From an uncultured Clostridia bacterium (GTDB lineage Bacteria; Bacillota; Clostridia; Oscillospirales; Acutalibacteraceae), in assembly GCA_944384835.1 (NCBI GenBank), contig CALWUU010000015.1, positions 1 through 64,000 of the forward strand: DNA of 64,000 bases, in the 5' to 3' direction. Position numbers and translations under genes: made by a program. Below, one piece after another: positions 26,867 to 37,474 of the stretch; the first letter of the stretch is position 1, and each line of letters starts with the position of its first letter. The notes beneath the pieces were generated by a model. The model had not been told where the DNA came from. It saw only the letters and a program-made list of their open reading frames with translations, and searched no databases.

Positions 26867-26939
26867 TCCGCTTCTTTATTATAGAGGCAAAGTATGGGGA
26901 GAAACCCCGCAAAGCCATCATGAAGGAGAGTGAAACCGA

Positions 26940-27773
26940 ATGGCAATTATTAACTATAAACCGACCACACCATCAAGACGTAACATGTCTTGCACGGATT
27001 ATTCTGGTCTTTCAAAAGTTGCACCGGAAAAGAGCCTTCTAGCTCCTTTGAATAAAAAATCCGGTCGTAATAGCTACGGTAGAATCACAGTACGTCACAG
27101 AGGCGGCGGAAACAGAAGAAAATACCGTATCATTGATTTTAAACGTACAAAACACGGCATTCCAGCTACTGTACAAACATTAGAGTACGATCCAAACCGT
27201 TCTGCTTTCATTGCACTTGTGCAATATGAAGACGGCGAGAAAAGATATATCTTGGCTCCAAACGGTTTAAAAGTTGGCGATGTTGTTGTATCCGGTCCTG
27301 ACGCAGATATTAAACCTGGTAACGCATTACCACTAACAAATATCCCAACCGGTACATTTATTCATAACGTTGAGCTATATCCTGGCAAAGGCGGTCAATT
27401 GGCACGTTCTGCCGGTAACATGGCTCAATTAATGGCAAAAGAAAACGGCATGGCTCTGTTGAGACTTCCTTCCGGCGAGCTTAGAAATGTATCTGCATTG
27501 TGCATGGCTACCGTTGGTCAAGTAAGCAACACAGACCATGAGAACGTAAAAATTGGTAAAGCTGGACGTAAACGTCACCTTGGTATCAGACCAACTGTTC
27601 GCGGTTCCGTTATGAACCCATGCGATCACCCACACGGCGGTGGTGAAGGTAAATCTCCAATTGGTCGTCCAGGTCCTGTCACACCATGGGGCAAACCTGC
27701 TCTTGGTTACAAGACACGTGCTAAGAAACACCGTTCCGATAAATTTATCGTGAAACGCAGAAACGGCAAATAA
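26940..27773 (+). CDS. rplB: 50S ribosomal protein L2
   Basis: Conserved large-subunit protein needed for subunit association and peptidyl transfer. The protein is 277 aa. It has the [20 protein letters not shown] block and, near the C-terminus, [19 protein letters not shown] with the conserved histidine. Preceded by AAGGAGAG. Position between rplW and rpsS is the standard order. Confidence 0.97.
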   Translation: MAIINYKPTTPSRRNMSCTDYSGLSKVAPEKSLLAPLNKKSGRNSYGRITVRHRGGGNRRKYRIIDFKRTKHGIPATVQTLEYDPNRSAFIALVQYEDGEKRYILAPNGLKVGDVVVSGPDADIKPGNALPLTNIPTGTFIHNVELYPGKGGQLARSAGNMAQLMAKENGMALLRLPSGELRNVSALCMATVGQVSNTDHENVKIGKAGRKRHLGIRPTVRGSVMNPCDHPHGGGEGKSPIGRPGPVTPWGKPALGYKTRAKKHRSDKFIVKRRNGK

Positions 27774-27800
27774 GGCATACAGAAAGGAGCTTATTGAACA

Positions 27801-28076
27801 ATGGGCAGAAGCGTAAAAAAAGGTCCTTACGTACAGCCTGTGCTGTTGAAAAGGATTCAACAAATGAATGAAGCCGGCGAAAAGAACATTGTGAAAACAT
27901 GGAGCAGAGCTTCCATTATTTTCCCAGATTTCGTTGGTCATACAATTGCAGTACACGATGGCCGTAAACATGTTCCAGTGTATGTAACCGAAGATATGGT
28001 AGGTCACAAACTAGGTGAGTTTGCACCAACCAGAACTTATAAAGGTCACGCTGGTTCTAAAACAGGCGGTAAATAA
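27801..28076 (+). CDS. rpsS: 30S ribosomal protein S19
   Basis: Head protein of the 30S subunit, bound with S13. The protein is 91 aa; it starts [20 protein letters not shown] and contains [26 protein letters not shown] precedes the ATG, 27 bp after rplB. Confidence 0.97.
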   Translation: MGRSVKKGPYVQPVLLKRIQQMNEAGEKNIVKTWSRASIIFPDFVGHTIAVHDGRKHVPVYVTEDMVGHKLGEFAPTRTYKGHAGSKTGGK

Positions 28077-28100
28077 TTTAGGCCGAAAGGAGTGTTTTAA

Positions 28101-28436
28101 ATGGAAGCAAGGGCTTATCTGAAATATGCCCGCATTTCACCACGTAAAGTACAAATCGTGCTTGACTTAATCAGAAACAAGCCGGTTGATATGGCTATGG
28201 CTATCCTTAAGCATACACCTAAGGCCGCATGCGAGGACTTGCAAAAATTATTGAAGTCTGCAATGGCTAATGCTGAGAATAACCATGATATGGACGTATC
28301 CAGACTTTACGTAGCGGAATGCTTCGTATGTCCGGGCCCGATCCTCAAGCGTATTCGTCCAAGAGCTCAGGGTCGCGCATATAGAGTATTAAAAAGAACT
28401 TCGCACGTAACCCTCGTGCTAAAAGAAAAAGAATAA
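28101..28436 (+). CDS. rplV: 50S ribosomal protein L22
   Basis: Large-subunit protein whose loop lines the exit tunnel near the macrolide site. The protein is 111 aa with [20 protein letters not shown] at the N-terminus and [19 protein letters not shown] in the loop region. AAAGGAG precedes the ATG; 24 bp after rpsS. Confidence 0.97.
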   Translation: MEARAYLKYARISPRKVQIVLDLIRNKPVDMAMAILKHTPKAACEDLQKLLKSAMANAENNHDMDVSRLYVAECFVCPGPILKRIRPRAQGRAYRVLKRTSHVTLVLKEKE

Positions 28437-28455
28437 GCAATAGAGGAGGTAAACT

Positions 28456-29118
28456 ATGGGCCAGAAAGTTAACCCACATGGCATTCGTGTGGGCGTTATC
28501 AAAGATTGGGATTCCCGTTGGTTTGCGAAGGACAATGTTTTTGGCGATACATTAGTAGAAGATTACAACCTACGTAAAGTATTGAAAAAACAACTTGCAG
28601 CAGCTGGTGTTCCTAAAATTGAAATTGAGCGCGACGCTTCTAAAGTTCGTGTTCACATTCACTGCGCAAAGCCAGGTATGGTAATTGGTAAAGGCGGCGC
28701 AGAAATTGAAAAATTGCGTTTGCAATGCGAAAAAATGTTGAAAAAACCTGTTGTGATTAATATCGTTGAAGTAAAAACTCCAGATACAAATGCACAATTG
28801 GTTGCTGAAAATATTGCGCAACAATTAGAGAAAAGAATTTCATTCCGCCGTGCTATGAAACAATGTATCGGCCGTGCAATGAAAATGGGTGTAAAAGGTA
28901 TCAAAACTCAAGTTTCCGGTCGTTTAGGCGGCGCTGAAATCGCTAGAGCAGAACGTTACCATGACGGCACCATTCCGCTACAGACATTAAGAGCTGATAT
29001 TGACTACGGTTTTGCAGAAGCTATGACCACATATGGTATTATCGGCGTTAAAGTCTGGATTTACAGAGGCGAGGTACTACAAGATACTAAGGCTCGTAAG
29101 GAAGGAGGCAGTAAATAA
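28456..29118 (+). CDS. rpsC: 30S ribosomal protein S3
   Basis: Protein at the mRNA entry site of the 30S subunit with helicase function. The protein is 220 aa. It starts [20 protein letters not shown] and has a KH domain with [10 protein letters not shown] near residue 77. The stop overlaps the rplP start by 1 bp (TAATG). Confidence 0.97.
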   Translation: MGQKVNPHGIRVGVIKDWDSRWFAKDNVFGDTLVEDYNLRKVLKKQLAAAGVPKIEIERDASKVRVHIHCAKPGMVIGKGGAEIEKLRLQCEKMLKKPVVINIVEVKTPDTNAQLVAENIAQQLEKRISFRRAMKQCIGRAMKMGVKGIKTQVSGRLGGAEIARAERYHDGTIPLQTLRADIDYGFAEAMTTYGIIGVKVWIYRGEVLQDTKARKEGGSK

Positions 29119-29543
29119 TGCTGTTGCCTAAACGCGTTAAATATCGTAGAGTTCACCGTGGTCGTTTGACAGGTAAAGCTTACCGCGGAAACAAAGTAAC
29201 CAACGGTGATTTTGGTATTCAAGCTACCGAACCAGCTTGGATTACTTCCAACCAAATCGAGGCAGCTCGTATCGCTATGACACGTTACTGCAAAAGATTC
29301 GGTAAAGTTTGGATTAAAATTTTCCCAGATAAACCAATTACAGAGAAACCTGCTGAAACTCGAATGGGTTCCGGTAAAGGTTCTCCGGAGTACTGGGTTG
29401 CAGTGGTAAAACCAGGCAGAGTTATGTTTGAAATTGCTGGTGTTCCTGAAGAAACAGCAAGAGAAGCATTGCGTTTGGCTGCCAACAAATTACCAATCAA
29501 GTGTAAATTTGTAAAAAGGGAAGAAACGGGGGGTGAGCAGTAA
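29118..29543 (+). CDS. rplP: 50S ribosomal protein L16
   Basis: Large-subunit protein near the A site. The protein is 141 aa, starts [20 protein letters not shown] and has [19 protein letters not shown]. Its start overlaps rpsC by 1 bp and its stop overlaps rpmC by 1 bp, giving three coupled genes. Confidence 0.97.
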   Translation: MLLPKRVKYRRVHRGRLTGKAYRGNKVTNGDFGIQATEPAWITSNQIEAARIAMTRYCKRFGKVWIKIFPDKPITEKPAETRMGSGKGSPEYWVAVVKPGRVMFEIAGVPEETAREALRLAANKLPIKCKFVKREETGGEQ

Positions 29544-29749
29544 TGAAGGCCTCAGAGATGAAAAATTTATCTACAGCAGAGTTAGAAACTAAGCTTAAAG
29601 ACCTTAAGGCCGAACTTTTCAACCTGCGTTTCCAGCTTGCCATTAACCAGCTCGATAACCCGATGCGTGTTTCCGCTGTGAAGAAAGATATTGCTCGTGT
29701 AAAAACTGTTTTACGTGAGAATGAAATCAACAACAGCAAGAATGCGTAA
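29543..29749 (+). CDS. rpmC: 50S ribosomal protein L29
   Basis: Small helical protein at the exit tunnel rim. The protein is 68 aa; [20 protein letters not shown] and [19 protein letters not shown] are typical. GGGGGG upstream lies inside rplP. Confidence 0.97.
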   Translation: MKASEMKNLSTAELETKLKDLKAELFNLRFQLAINQLDNPMRVSAVKKDIARVKTVLRENEINNSKNA

Positions 29750-29766
29750 CGGAAGGAGGTTTAGCT

Positions 29767-30024
29767 GTGAGCGATAGAAACATGAGAAAAACCTTGGTTG
29801 GCAAGGTGAAAAGCAACAAAATGGAAAAAACCATTGTTGTAGCAATCGAAGACAGCGTAAAGCATCCGCTTTACAATAAAATTATTAAACGTACCATCAA
29901 CGTAAAAGCACACGATGAGAAAAATGAGTGCAACATTGGTGACGTAGTACGTGTTATGGAGACTCGTCCTCTTTCTAAAGATAAGAGATGGAGACTCGTT
30001 GAGATTATTGAGAAAGCTAAATAA
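29767..30024 (+). CDS. rpsQ: 30S ribosomal protein S17
   Basis: Primary 16S rRNA binding protein. The protein is 85 aa with an OB fold; [20 protein letters not shown] and [18 protein letters not shown] are the family blocks. The start is GTG at 29767 after AAGGAGG. Confidence 0.97.
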   Translation: MSDRNMRKTLVGKVKSNKMEKTIVVAIEDSVKHPLYNKIIKRTINVKAHDEKNECNIGDVVRVMETRPLSKDKRWRLVEIIEKAK

Positions 30025-30054
30025 TTTTGGCTTGTAAAGAAGGAGGAACGCACT

Positions 30055-30423
30055 GTGATACAACAGCAAAGTTACCTTAAAGTTGCCGACAACACCGGCG
30101 CGAAAGAGATTATGTGCATCCGCGTTCTAGGTGGTACCGGCAGAAGGTATGCCAATATTGGCGACGTTGTGGTTGCTTCCGTTAAAAAAGCAGCACCCGG
30201 CGGCGTTGTTAAAAAAGGCGACGTTGTAAAAGCAGTTATTGTAAGAACTGCTTTTGGTGTTCGCCGTGAGGACGGCACATACATTCGTTTTGACGAAAAT
30301 GCAGCCGTTATCATCAGAGACGATAAAAATCCAAGGGGAACACGTATCTTTGGTCCAGTAGCCAGAGAATTGCGTGATAAAGACTATTTGAAAATTCTAA
30401 GTCTTGCCCCTGAAGTACTATAA
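30055..30423 (+). CDS. rplN: 50S ribosomal protein L14
   Basis: Large-subunit protein at the inter-subunit bridge. The protein is 122 aa with [20 protein letters not shown] at the start and [20 protein letters not shown] at the end. GTG start at 30055 after AAGGAGG. A GGTGGTACC stretch in the coding sequence is only codons, not a T-box. Confidence 0.97.
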   Translation: MIQQQSYLKVADNTGAKEIMCIRVLGGTGRRYANIGDVVVASVKKAAPGGVVKKGDVVKAVIVRTAFGVRREDGTYIRFDENAAVIIRDDKNPRGTRIFGPVARELRDKDYLKILSLAPEVL

Positions 30424-30439
30424 TGGGAGGTGCTCACTA

Positions 30440-30757
30440 ATGAATAAAATTCATGTTAAAACTGGTGACACCGTCATCATTTTAAACGGCAAGGACCGCG
30501 GAAAAGAAGGCAAAGTCCTAGCAGTTAGCCCAAAAGAGGGCAAAGTTATTGTAGAAGGCCGTAACATGGTTACAAAACATGTTAAACCTCGCAGAATGGG
30601 TGAGCAAGGCGGCATTGCAAAAGCTGAAGGCGCTATGTATGCATGCAAAGTTCAGTTGGTTTGCTCTGCTTGCGGAAAACCTACACGTGTTGCACATAAA
30701 ATTTCTGAAGACGGTAAAAAAGCACGCATTTGCAAAAAATGCGGTGCAACGCTGTAA
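30440..30757 (+). CDS. rplX: 50S ribosomal protein L24
   Basis: Assembly initiator of the 50S subunit with a KOW motif. I place the start at ATG 30440 after GGGAGG; a longer frame from 30404 overlaps rplN and has no site. The protein is 105 aa, with KTGDTVIILNGKDRGKEGKV as the KOW segment. A CSACGKPTR...CKKCG pair of CxxC motifs near the C-terminus suggests zinc binding in this lineage. Confidence 0.96.
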   Translation: MNKIHVKTGDTVIILNGKDRGKEGKVLAVSPKEGKVIVEGRNMVTKHVKPRRMGEQGGIAKAEGAMYACKVQLVCSACGKPTRVAHKISEDGKKARICKKCGATL

Positions 30758-30769
30758 GGAGGATAACAC

Positions 30770-31309
30770 ATGGCTAGACTTAAGGATTACTACAAGCAAG
30801 ACATTGCTCCTGCATTGATGAAAAAATTCTCTTACAAAAGCGTAATGCAAATTCCTAAATTGGAGAAAGTGGTTATCAATGTTGGCGCAGGTGAAGCAAA
30901 AGATAACGCAAAAACAATTGAAGCTATCATGGCTGACATTGCAGCAATTACAGGTCAAAAACCAATGACATGTAAAGCAAAAAAATCAGTTGCTAACTTT
31001 AAATTGCGCGAAGGTATGAACATCGGCGTTAAAGTTACATTAAGAGGCGAGAACATGTATGAGTTTGTTGACAAACTATTTAATGTTGCTCTGCCTCGCG
31101 TAAGAGACTTCAGAGGAATCAATCCAAACTCTTTTGACGGCCGCGGCAACTACAACATGGGCCTGAAAGAACAATTGATTTTCCCGGAAATCGATTACGA
31201 TAAAATTGATAAGGTTCGCGGAATGGACATCTGTTTCGTAACAACTGCAAACACCGACGAAGAGTCTAAAGAGTTGCTAACTCTGATGGGCGCTCCGTTT
31301 GCGAAATAA
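30770..31309 (+). CDS. rplE: 50S ribosomal protein L5
   Basis: 5S rRNA binding protein of the central protuberance. The protein is 179 aa; [20 protein letters not shown] and [18 protein letters not shown] are family signatures, and it ends in GAPFAK. AAGGAGG precedes the ATG. Confidence 0.97.
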   Translation: MARLKDYYKQDIAPALMKKFSYKSVMQIPKLEKVVINVGAGEAKDNAKTIEAIMADIAAITGQKPMTCKAKKSVANFKLREGMNIGVKVTLRGENMYEFVDKLFNVALPRVRDFRGINPNSFDGRGNYNMGLKEQLIFPEIDYDKIDKVRGMDICFVTTANTDEESKELLTLMGAPFAK

Positions 31310-31321
31310 GGAGGGAATATT

Positions 31322-31507
31322 GTGGCCAAAACTTCTATGAAAGTAAAACAACAAAGAGGTTCCAAATACTCTACTCGCGAATATAACAGATGCAAAATCT
31401 GTGGCAGGCCGCACGCCTATCTTCGTAAGTTCGGTATTTGCCGTATATGCTTTAGGGAATTAGCCCACAAGGGTCAAATTCCAGGCGTTAAAAAGGCAAG
31501 CTGGTAA
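31322..31507 (+). CDS. rpsZ: 30S ribosomal protein S14, zinc type
   Basis: Head protein of the 30S subunit. The 61-aa zinc form has cysteines at residues 24, 27, 40 and 43 (CKIC and CRIC), the full C+ zinc site. The start is GTG at 31322 after AAGGAGG. A zinc-independent paralogue, if any, is not in this window. Confidence 0.97.
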   Translation: MAKTSMKVKQQRGSKYSTREYNRCKICGRPHAYLRKFGICRICFRELAHKGQIPGVKKASW

Positions 31508-31530
31508 GCTTAGCAAAGGAGGTAAACGGT

Positions 31531-31929
31531 ATGCAAATTACAGATCCAATTGCAGATTTGCTTACACGTATCCGCAACGCGAGTGCTGCGAAACATGACT
31601 CCGTTGAAGTTCCTGCATCCAACATGAAAAAGTCTATTGTACAAATTCTTGTTGATGAAGGATACGTGAAAAACTTCACAGTGGTTGAAGACGGCAAACA
31701 AGGCATGATTAAAATTAACTTGAAATATGGTGAGGGTAAAACCTCTGTTATCAAAGGTCTGAAAAGAGTTTCCAAACCAGGCCTAAGAATTTATTCCAAT
31801 GCAGAAGAACTGCCAAAGGTTATCAAAGGCCTAGGTGTAGCTATCATCTCTACTTCCAAAGGTGTTATGACAGACCGTCAAGCACGCAAAGAGAATGTTG
31901 GCGGCGAAGTTCTGGCATTCATTTGGTAA
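31531..31929 (+). CDS. rpsH: 30S ribosomal protein S8
   Basis: Binds the central domain of 16S rRNA; in E. coli S8 is the translational repressor of the spc operon. The protein is 132 aa with [20 protein letters not shown] and a C-terminal [28 protein letters not shown] precedes the ATG. Confidence 0.97.
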   Translation: MQITDPIADLLTRIRNASAAKHDSVEVPASNMKKSIVQILVDEGYVKNFTVVEDGKQGMIKINLKYGEGKTSVIKGLKRVSKPGLRIYSNAEELPKVIKGLGVAIISTSKGVMTDRQARKENVGGEVLAFIW

Positions 31930-31945
31930 GGTAGGGGGTGCAGTA

Positions 31946-32494
31946 ATGTCTCGAATTGGAAGAAAACCGATAAATATTCCCGCTGGCGTTGATGTAACCA
32001 TTAACGGCAACGTAGTTACAGTAAAAGGTGCAAAGGCAACTTTATCCCAAGAGATTCATCCAAACATTACAGTAACAAAAGAAGATAATGTAATTCATGT
32101 TACTCGTCCGAATGATGATAAGGAGAATCGTTCTCTACATGGTTTAAGCCGTACTTTAATCAACAATATGATTGTTGGCGTAACAGAAGGCTACAAAAAA
32201 GAGCTTGATGTTAATGGTGTTGGTTATCGTGTAGCGAAACAAGGCAAAGACTTGGTTATGAACCTTGGTTTTTCCCACCAAGTTGTTATGCCTGAGATTG
32301 ATGGCATCACAATTGAATGTCCATCTCCAAACAAAATTATTGTTTCCGGTCCGGATAAGCAAAAGGTTGGTCAGTTTGCTGCTGAGATCCGCGAGAAACG
32401 TCTGCCTGAACCATACAAAGGCAAGGGTATTAAATATGTTGACGAAGTAATCCGCCGCAAAGAAGGTAAAGCTGGTAAGGGTTCTAAGAAGTAA
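31946..32494 (+). CDS. rplF: 50S ribosomal protein L6
   Basis: Large-subunit protein near the factor-binding site. The correct start is ATG 31946 ([20 protein letters not shown]), 16 bp after rpsH; an upstream frame from 31895 lies inside rpsH. The protein is 182 aa and ends with a lysine-rich tail. [20 protein letters not shown] is the conserved C-terminal block. Confidence 0.97.
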   Translation: MSRIGRKPINIPAGVDVTINGNVVTVKGAKATLSQEIHPNITVTKEDNVIHVTRPNDDKENRSLHGLSRTLINNMIVGVTEGYKKELDVNGVGYRVAKQGKDLVMNLGFSHQVVMPEIDGITIECPSPNKIIVSGPDKQKVGQFAAEIREKRLPEPYKGKGIKYVDEVIRRKEGKAGKGSKK

Positions 32495-32507
32495 GGAGTG
32501 AAACGTT

Positions 32508-32867
32508 ATGGTGAATAAAGCTGATAAAAATACAGCTCGTCTAAAGCGTCACAGAAGAGTGCGCGGTAAGATTTCCGGCACAACTGAGTGCCCACGCCTA
32601 AATGTATTCCGCTCCACCAAAAACATCTATGCTCAGATTATTGACGATGTGAAAGGGGTTACTCTTGTAGCAGCTTCTACTCTGGACAAAGAGTTTACTG
32701 GTAATGGCGGAAACAAAGAGGCAGCACGTGAAGTTGGCAAAATGATTGCAAAACGTGCTAAAGATAAAGGTATCACAGAGGTCGTTTTTGACCGCGGTGG
32801 TTATATTTTCCACGGCCGTGTCAAAGAGCTGGCCGAAGGCGCCCGCGAGGGTGGCCTCAACTTCTAA
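32508..32867 (+). CDS. rplR: 50S ribosomal protein L18
   Basis: 5S rRNA binding protein of the central protuberance. The protein is 119 aa with [20 protein letters not shown] and a C-terminal [28 protein letters not shown] precedes ATG 32508; a GTG three bases on is also possible. Confidence 0.97.
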   Translation: MVNKADKNTARLKRHRRVRGKISGTTECPRLNVFRSTKNIYAQIIDDVKGVTLVAASTLDKEFTGNGGNKEAAREVGKMIAKRAKDKGITEVVFDRGGYIFHGRVKELAEGAREGGLNF

Positions 32868-32884
32868 GAAGGAGGAAATTACTT

Positions 32885-33382
32885 TTGGCTAGAATTGACG
32901 CATCAACATTAGATTTAAAAGAACACGTAGTTGCTATCAACCGTGTTTCTAAAACTGTAAAAGGTGGCCGTATCTTTAAATTTGCTGCTCTTGTAGTAGT
33001 AGGTGACGGTAACGGCATTGTAGGTTTTGGTATTGGTAAATCAGGCGAAGTTCCTGACTCCATCCGCAAAGGCATTGAAGATGCTAAGAAAAACCTAATG
33101 AGAGTTTCTATGCGCGGTACAACAATTCCTCATGAGGTAATTGGCGCTTACGATGCAGGCCGTGTTTTGATGAAACCAGCTGCTCCTGGTACTGGTGTTA
33201 TCGCTGGCGGACCTGTTCGTGCAGTTGTTGAAGCAGCTGGCATTAAAGATATTAGAACAAAAGCTTTGCGTTCTAACAATCCATGCAATGTAGTCAGAGC
33301 AACCATTCAAGGTTTGTCTCAGCTGCGTACAGCTGAAGAAGTTGCTGCAGCTCGCGGCAAATCTGTAAAAGAAATTTTATAA
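32885..33382 (+). CDS. rpsE: 30S ribosomal protein S5
   Basis: Accuracy protein at the mRNA entry site of the 30S subunit. The protein is 165 aa with [19 protein letters not shown] and [19 protein letters not shown]. The start is TTG at 32885 after AAGGAGG; no closer ATG gives the family N-terminus. Confidence 0.96.
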   Translation: MARIDASTLDLKEHVVAINRVSKTVKGGRIFKFAALVVVGDGNGIVGFGIGKSGEVPDSIRKGIEDAKKNLMRVSMRGTTIPHEVIGAYDAGRVLMKPAAPGTGVIAGGPVRAVVEAAGIKDIRTKALRSNNPCNVVRATIQGLSQLRTAEEVAAARGKSVKEIL

Positions 33383-33397
33383 TAGGGGGTAGCAATT

Positions 33398-33577
33398 ATG
33401 GCACAGCTAAAAATTAAGCTGGTTAAAAGCCTTATCGGCAGTAAAAAGGACCAAATTGCGACTGCCCAGGCTTTAGGTCTTAAAAGAATCGGTGATTGTA
33501 CAGTACAACCCGATAATCCACAAACTAAAGGCAAGGTGGCTAAAATCATCCACCTCATCGACGTAACAGAAGCGTAA
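33398..33577 (+). CDS. rpmD: 50S ribosomal protein L30
   Basis: Small large-subunit protein. The 59-aa product starts MAQLKIKLVKSLIGSKKDQI and ends VAKIIHLIDVTEA, with the family block ATAQALGLKRIG. GGGGG lies nine bases before the ATG. It lies in its standard place between rpsE and rplO. Confidence 0.96.
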   Translation: MAQLKIKLVKSLIGSKKDQIATAQALGLKRIGDCTVQPDNPQTKGKVAKIIHLIDVTEA

Positions 33578-33595
33578 GAAGGAGGTGCTTTATAA

Positions 33596-34036
33596 ATGAA
33601 ATTGCACGAGTTATCTGCGGTACCAGGTTCTACCAAAGTTTCTAAAAGAGTTGGCAGAGGTCATGGTTCCGGTCAAGGTAAAACTGCTGGTAAAGGCCAC
33701 AAAGGTCAAAAAGCAAGATCCGGCGCAAGCATTCGTCCGGGTTTTGAAGGCGGCCAAATGCCTTTGCAAAGACGTGTACCGAAAAGAGGTTTCAACAACA
33801 TTTTTGCAAAAGAAATCATCGCTATCAATGTAGGTTCTTTGGAATCTTTTGAAAACGGTGCTGTTGTAGATACACAAGCTTTAATCGATGCAGGTCTTGT
33901 CAAAAAATGTTGTGACGGCATCAAAATCCTAGGAAACGGAAAACTAACAAAGAGCTTAACAGTGAAAGTTGGTGCTTATTCCGAAGGAGCAAAGCAGAAG
34001 ATTGAATCTGCAGGTGGGAAGGCAGAGGTGATCTGA
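33596..34036 (+). CDS. rplO: 50S ribosomal protein L15
   Basis: Late assembly protein of the 50S subunit. The protein is 146 aa with the glycine-rich start [20 protein letters not shown] and [25 protein letters not shown] precedes the ATG. The stop is 1 bp before the secY start, so the two are coupled. Confidence 0.97.
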   Translation: MKLHELSAVPGSTKVSKRVGRGHGSGQGKTAGKGHKGQKARSGASIRPGFEGGQMPLQRRVPKRGFNNIFAKEIIAINVGSLESFENGAVVDTQALIDAGLVKKCCDGIKILGNGKLTKSLTVKVGAYSEGAKQKIESAGGKAEVI

Positions 34037-34037
34037 A

Positions 34038-35372
34038 TTGTTCAAAACAATACGGAATGCCTGGGCTTTGCCTGATTTAAGAAAAAAATTACTGTTTACA
34101 CTGTTCATCATTATTATTTTTAGAATCGGATCAATGATTCCTGTTCCATTTCTAAATGCAGATGCATTGAGAGGTTTGATGGACACAGTTGCAGGAAGCG
34201 GTTCGGCGTTGGGATACTTGGATATGTTATCCGGTGGTGCGTTTGCAAGTGCTACCTTATTTGCAATGTCCATTACTCCGTACATCAACGCATCCATTAT
34301 TATGCAGTTGTTAACAGTTGCAATTCCGCCTTTGGAACGTTTGTCCAGAGAAGGCGAACTGGGACGTAAAAAGATTACGGCAATTACCCGTTACTTGACA
34401 GTGGGACTTGGTTTATTGCAAGGTACAGGTTACTACTTCTATTTAAGAGCAAGTAACTTTGAGGGTACAAATGTTGTAAAATACACAGAAGGCGGCGCGC
34501 AAGTTTTCTCAGCAATTGTAATTATCCTGACATTTACTGCAGGCACCGCATTGCTGATGTGGCTTGGCGAACAAATTAATAAGCGCGGTGTTGGCAACGG
34601 TATTTCTATTATCCTGTTTGCAGGTATCGTAGCAAATATGCCAACCCTATTTACTCACTTAGTAAACTACTTTATTGATGCATGTAAGTACCCGGGTGCA
34701 AGCTGGAGATACTTCATTTTGGCACCTGTATTCCTTTTGATTTTCTTAGGACTGCTATGGGTAATTTCTTTCATGAACGACGCAGAGCGCAGAATTCCGA
34801 TTCAATATGCAAAACGTGTTGTTGGAAGAAAAATGTATCAAGGTCAAAGTACACACATTCCAATCAAAGTTGGCGTTTCCGGTGTGCTGCCGGTTATCTT
34901 TGCCAGCTCCATCCTATCAATTCCAAGTACCATCCAAATTTTCTTGGGTGACTCTGTAAGCGAAGGATTCTGGAAAGGCTTCTTTGACGCCTTTACCACA
35001 GGCGGTTGGATTTATTGTATTATCTTTGCAATTTTGATTATTTTGTTTGCGTTTTTCTATGTAACCATTCAATATAATCCGGTTGAAATAGCCAACAACT
35101 TGCGTCAGAATAACGGTTCTATTCCTGGAATTCGTCCGGGTAAACCAACCTCTGACTATATTGCAAAAATACTTTCTAAGATTACCCTTATCGGTGCATT
35201 GTTCCTGGCAGTAATCGCTTTGGTACCAATGATTTACACATCTGCTTCCGGTATGCAGGACCTAACAATGGGTGGTACATCTATTATCATCTTAGTTGGT
35301 GTTGCCTTAGAGACCATCAAACAAATGGAATCTCAGATGCAGATGCGTAACTATAAAGGCTTCTTAGATTAA
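34038..35372 (+). CDS. secY: Protein translocase subunit SecY
   Basis: Channel subunit of the SecYEG translocon in the cytoplasmic membrane. The protein is 444 aa with ten predicted membrane segments. It contains GGAFASATLFAMSITPYINA and YYFLAPVFL-type hydrophobic stretches, RIPIQYAKRVVGRKMYQGQS and the FYVTIQYNPVEIANNLR loop. The start is TTG at 34038, right after the rplO stop, with GAGGTG upstream. Confidence 0.96.
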   Translation: MFKTIRNAWALPDLRKKLLFTLFIIIIFRIGSMIPVPFLNADALRGLMDTVAGSGSALGYLDMLSGGAFASATLFAMSITPYINASIIMQLLTVAIPPLERLSREGELGRKKITAITRYLTVGLGLLQGTGYYFYLRASNFEGTNVVKYTEGGAQVFSAIVIILTFTAGTALLMWLGEQINKRGVGNGISIILFAGIVANMPTLFTHLVNYFIDACKYPGASWRYFILAPVFLLIFLGLLWVISFMNDAERRIPIQYAKRVVGRKMYQGQSTHIPIKVGVSGVLPVIFASSILSIPSTIQIFLGDSVSEGFWKGFFDAFTTGGWIYCIIFAILIILFAFFYVTIQYNPVEIANNLRQNNGSIPGIRPGKPTSDYIAKILSKITLIGALFLAVIALVPMIYTSASGMQDLTMGGTSIIILVGVALETIKQMESQMQMRNYKGFLD

Positions 35373-35400
35373 TGCTTTCGGCGGATAGGAGTCAAAAGAT

Positions 35401-36033
35401 ATGAATATCATTCTTCTTGGCGCACCGGGCGCCGGAAAAGGAACACAAGCGGCAATTATTTGTGAACGCTTGAACATTCCGACAATTTCAACGGGTAATA
35501 TTATCCGTGCAGCGCTGAAAAGCGGCACTGAGTTAGGCTTAAAAGCCAAGTCCTATATGGATCAAGGCAAACTGGTGCCGGACGAAGTAGTCATTGGCAT
35601 TATCAAAGAGCGTTTAGCTGAAGATGACTGTCAAAATGGCTTTGTCCTGGACGGTTTTCCACGTACCATTCCTCAGGCCGAGGCTCTGGATAGCATGGGC
35701 ATACAGATTGATAAAGTCATCGATATTGAAGTATCCGATGATGAAATCGTAAGCCGTTTGTCCGGACGCCGTGTTTGTGAAAGTTGCAGTGATACTTACC
35801 ATGTGGATCATAATCCACCAAAGGTAGAAGGTAAGTGTGACAAATGTAACGGCACCCTTGTTCAGCGTAAAGATGATCATCCTGAAACAGTAAAAGATCG
35901 CTTGCACGTATACCACGAACAGACAGAACCACTAAAAGGCTATTATGAAAAACAAGGTAAATTGTTTGAAGTAAAAGGGGAAGGGGATATTAACGAGATT
36001 ACTCGCCTTACCCTTGCCGCAATTGAGGCGTAA
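35401..36033 (+). CDS. adk: Adenylate kinase, zinc-lid type
   Basis: Interconverts ATP + AMP and 2 ADP. The protein is 210 aa. The P-loop is [10 protein letters not shown] (residues 7-16) and DGFPRT (84-89) is the AMP site. The long lid has cysteines at 126, 129, 146 and 149, a zinc site typical of Gram-positive enzymes. AGGAG precedes ATG 35401. map follows two bases after the stop. Confidence 0.97.
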   Translation: MNIILLGAPGAGKGTQAAIICERLNIPTISTGNIIRAALKSGTELGLKAKSYMDQGKLVPDEVVIGIIKERLAEDDCQNGFVLDGFPRTIPQAEALDSMGIQIDKVIDIEVSDDEIVSRLSGRRVCESCSDTYHVDHNPPKVEGKCDKCNGTLVQRKDDHPETVKDRLHVYHEQTEPLKGYYEKQGKLFEVKGEGDINEITRLTLAAIEA

Positions 36034-36035
36034 TT

Positions 36036-36788
36036 ATGGTTGTGTTAAAAACAAGCCGCGAACTCAAAGCAATGAGAGATGCGGGCAGGATTTCATCACG
36101 GGCATTGAAATTAGCCGGTGAAGCGGTCGAGCCGGGTGTTAGCACCTTGGAAATTGACCGTATTGTTCGTAAGTATATAGAAGAGCAGGGAGCAACACCT
36201 TCTTTTCTAAATTATGGGGGATTCCCAGCAAGCGCTTGTATTTCAGTGAATGATGTGGTCATCCACGGCATACCTCGTAAGAACCAAATTCTAAAGCAGG
36301 GCGACATTGTTAGTATTGATGTTGGCGCTTTTTATGAAGGCTTCCATGGCGACAATGCTTGGACATTCCCATGCGGAGAGGTCAGTAAGGAAGCACAGGC
36401 TCTTATGAATGCAACTCGCGAAAGTTTGTTTGAAGGAATTAACGCCGCAAGGCCGGGAAACAGACTAGGCGATATTGGAAGCGCGGTCCAAAGGTATGTC
36501 GAGGCGCGCGGCTACTCGGTGGTACGCGATTTTGTCGGCCACGGAGTAGGTGCGGAGCTGCATGAAGATCCGAGCGTACCAAATTACGGCACACCGGGAA
36601 GAGGTGTGCGTCTGTTACCAGGAATGACAATTGCAATTGAGCCAATGGTAAATGCAGGAGTACACACTGTTGAAGTATTGTCTGACAACTGGACTACTGT
36701 CACAACAGATGGAAAATTATCTGCACATTTTGAACACACAATTGCAATTACACCGGACGGTCCTGTAATTCTTACATTGCCGGATTAA
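36036..36788 (+). CDS. map: Methionine aminopeptidase, type I
   Basis: Removes the initiator methionine from nascent proteins; dinuclear metal enzyme. The protein is 250 aa. Metal-site blocks are SIDVGAFYEGFHGDNAW (two aspartates), GHGVGAELHEDP (histidine), and the two glutamates in IAIEPMVNAG and FEHTIAIT. The start is 2 bp past adk, with GAGG inside the adk end. Confidence 0.96.
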   Translation: MVVLKTSRELKAMRDAGRISSRALKLAGEAVEPGVSTLEIDRIVRKYIEEQGATPSFLNYGGFPASACISVNDVVIHGIPRKNQILKQGDIVSIDVGAFYEGFHGDNAWTFPCGEVSKEAQALMNATRESLFEGINAARPGNRLGDIGSAVQRYVEARGYSVVRDFVGHGVGAELHEDPSVPNYGTPGRGVRLLPGMTIAIEPMVNAGVHTVEVLSDNWTTVTTDGKLSAHFEHTIAITPDGPVILTLPD

Positions 36789-36798
36789 GGTGAACAAA

Positions 36799-37041
36799 AT
36801 GGAATTTGTAAAAGGACTTGTTGTACGGTCTAAAGCAGGGCATGACAAAGGCTGTTTTTATGTTGTATTGGATTTAGAAACTGATACGGCAGTTGTTTGC
36901 GATGGTAATCGCCGTGCTCTTGCTAACCCAAAGAGAAAGAGGTTGATTCATCTTTCTCCGACAAAAACGGTAATTCCGAATCATTTAATGAAAACCAATC
37001 GAGAAATCTATGAACATTTACAGCCGTTTCGCTGCAAATAG
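36799..37041 (+). CDS. KOW-domain RNA-binding protein
   Basis: An 80-aa protein related to the L14e/KOW family that lies between map and infA in many Firmicutes; its exact role is unknown, but RNA or ribosome binding is expected. The KOW-like segment is VKGLVVRSKAGHDKGCFYVV. I place the start at ATG 36799, six bases after AAGGTG; GTG 36790 is the alternative. Confidence 0.85.
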   Translation: MEFVKGLVVRSKAGHDKGCFYVVLDLETDTAVVCDGNRRALANPKRKRLIHLSPTKTVIPNHLMKTNREIYEHLQPFRCK

Positions 37042-37068
37042 ATTTTCCGCTTTAGGAGGTTATTCTTT

Positions 37069-37287
37069 ATGTCAAAACAGGACGTAATTGAGATTGAGGG
37101 TACGGTAACGGAAGCTCTGCCAAATGCAATGTTCAATGTAGAGCTACCAAATGGCCATACAATACTAGCTCATATTTCCGGTAAACTGCGTATGAACTTT
37201 ATTCGTATTTTACCTGGTGATAAGGTAACAGTTGAAATGTCACCTTATGACTTAACAAGAGGACGTATTACATGGCGTTCAAAGTAA
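37069..37287 (+). CDS. infA: Translation initiation factor IF-1
   Basis: Binds the 30S A site during initiation. The protein is 72 aa, an S1/OB fold with [20 protein letters not shown] and [24 protein letters not shown] precedes the ATG. It lies 27 bp after the KOW gene and before rpmJ, as in other Firmicutes. Confidence 0.97.
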   Translation: MSKQDVIEIEGTVTEALPNAMFNVELPNGHTILAHISGKLRMNFIRILPGDKVTVEMSPYDLTRGRITWRSK

Positions 37288-37324
37288 ACGAAACGACGAC
37301 TTCACTAATAAGGAGGGCGCACAA

Positions 37325-37438
37325 ATGAAAGTCAGACCTTCTGTCAAGAAAATTTGTGAAAAATGCAAAGTGATTAAACGCAAGGGTAGAATCATGGTAA
37401 TTTGTGAAAACCCTAAGCACAAGCAGCGCCAGGGCTGA
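37325..37438 (+). CDS. rpmJ: 50S ribosomal protein L36, zinc type
   Basis: The smallest large-subunit protein, 37 aa. It starts [20 protein letters not shown] and has a full zinc site: cysteines 11, 14 and 27 and histidine 32. AAGGAGG precedes ATG 37325. Confidence 0.97.
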   Translation: MKVRPSVKKICEKCKVIKRKGRIMVICENPKHKQRQG

Positions 37439-37474
37439 TGGCGCAAACCTATTTAACATGGAGGTGCAACCAGT

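Noticed and set aside
26867-26939. GGGG/CCCC hairpin before rplB as a terminator
   Set aside because: The stem is only four base pairs with no T-run, and the ribosomal operon clearly continues.
30121-30150. GGTGGTACC, reminiscent of a T-box core
   Set aside because: It is part of rplN codons; no leader, specifier loop or terminator is present.
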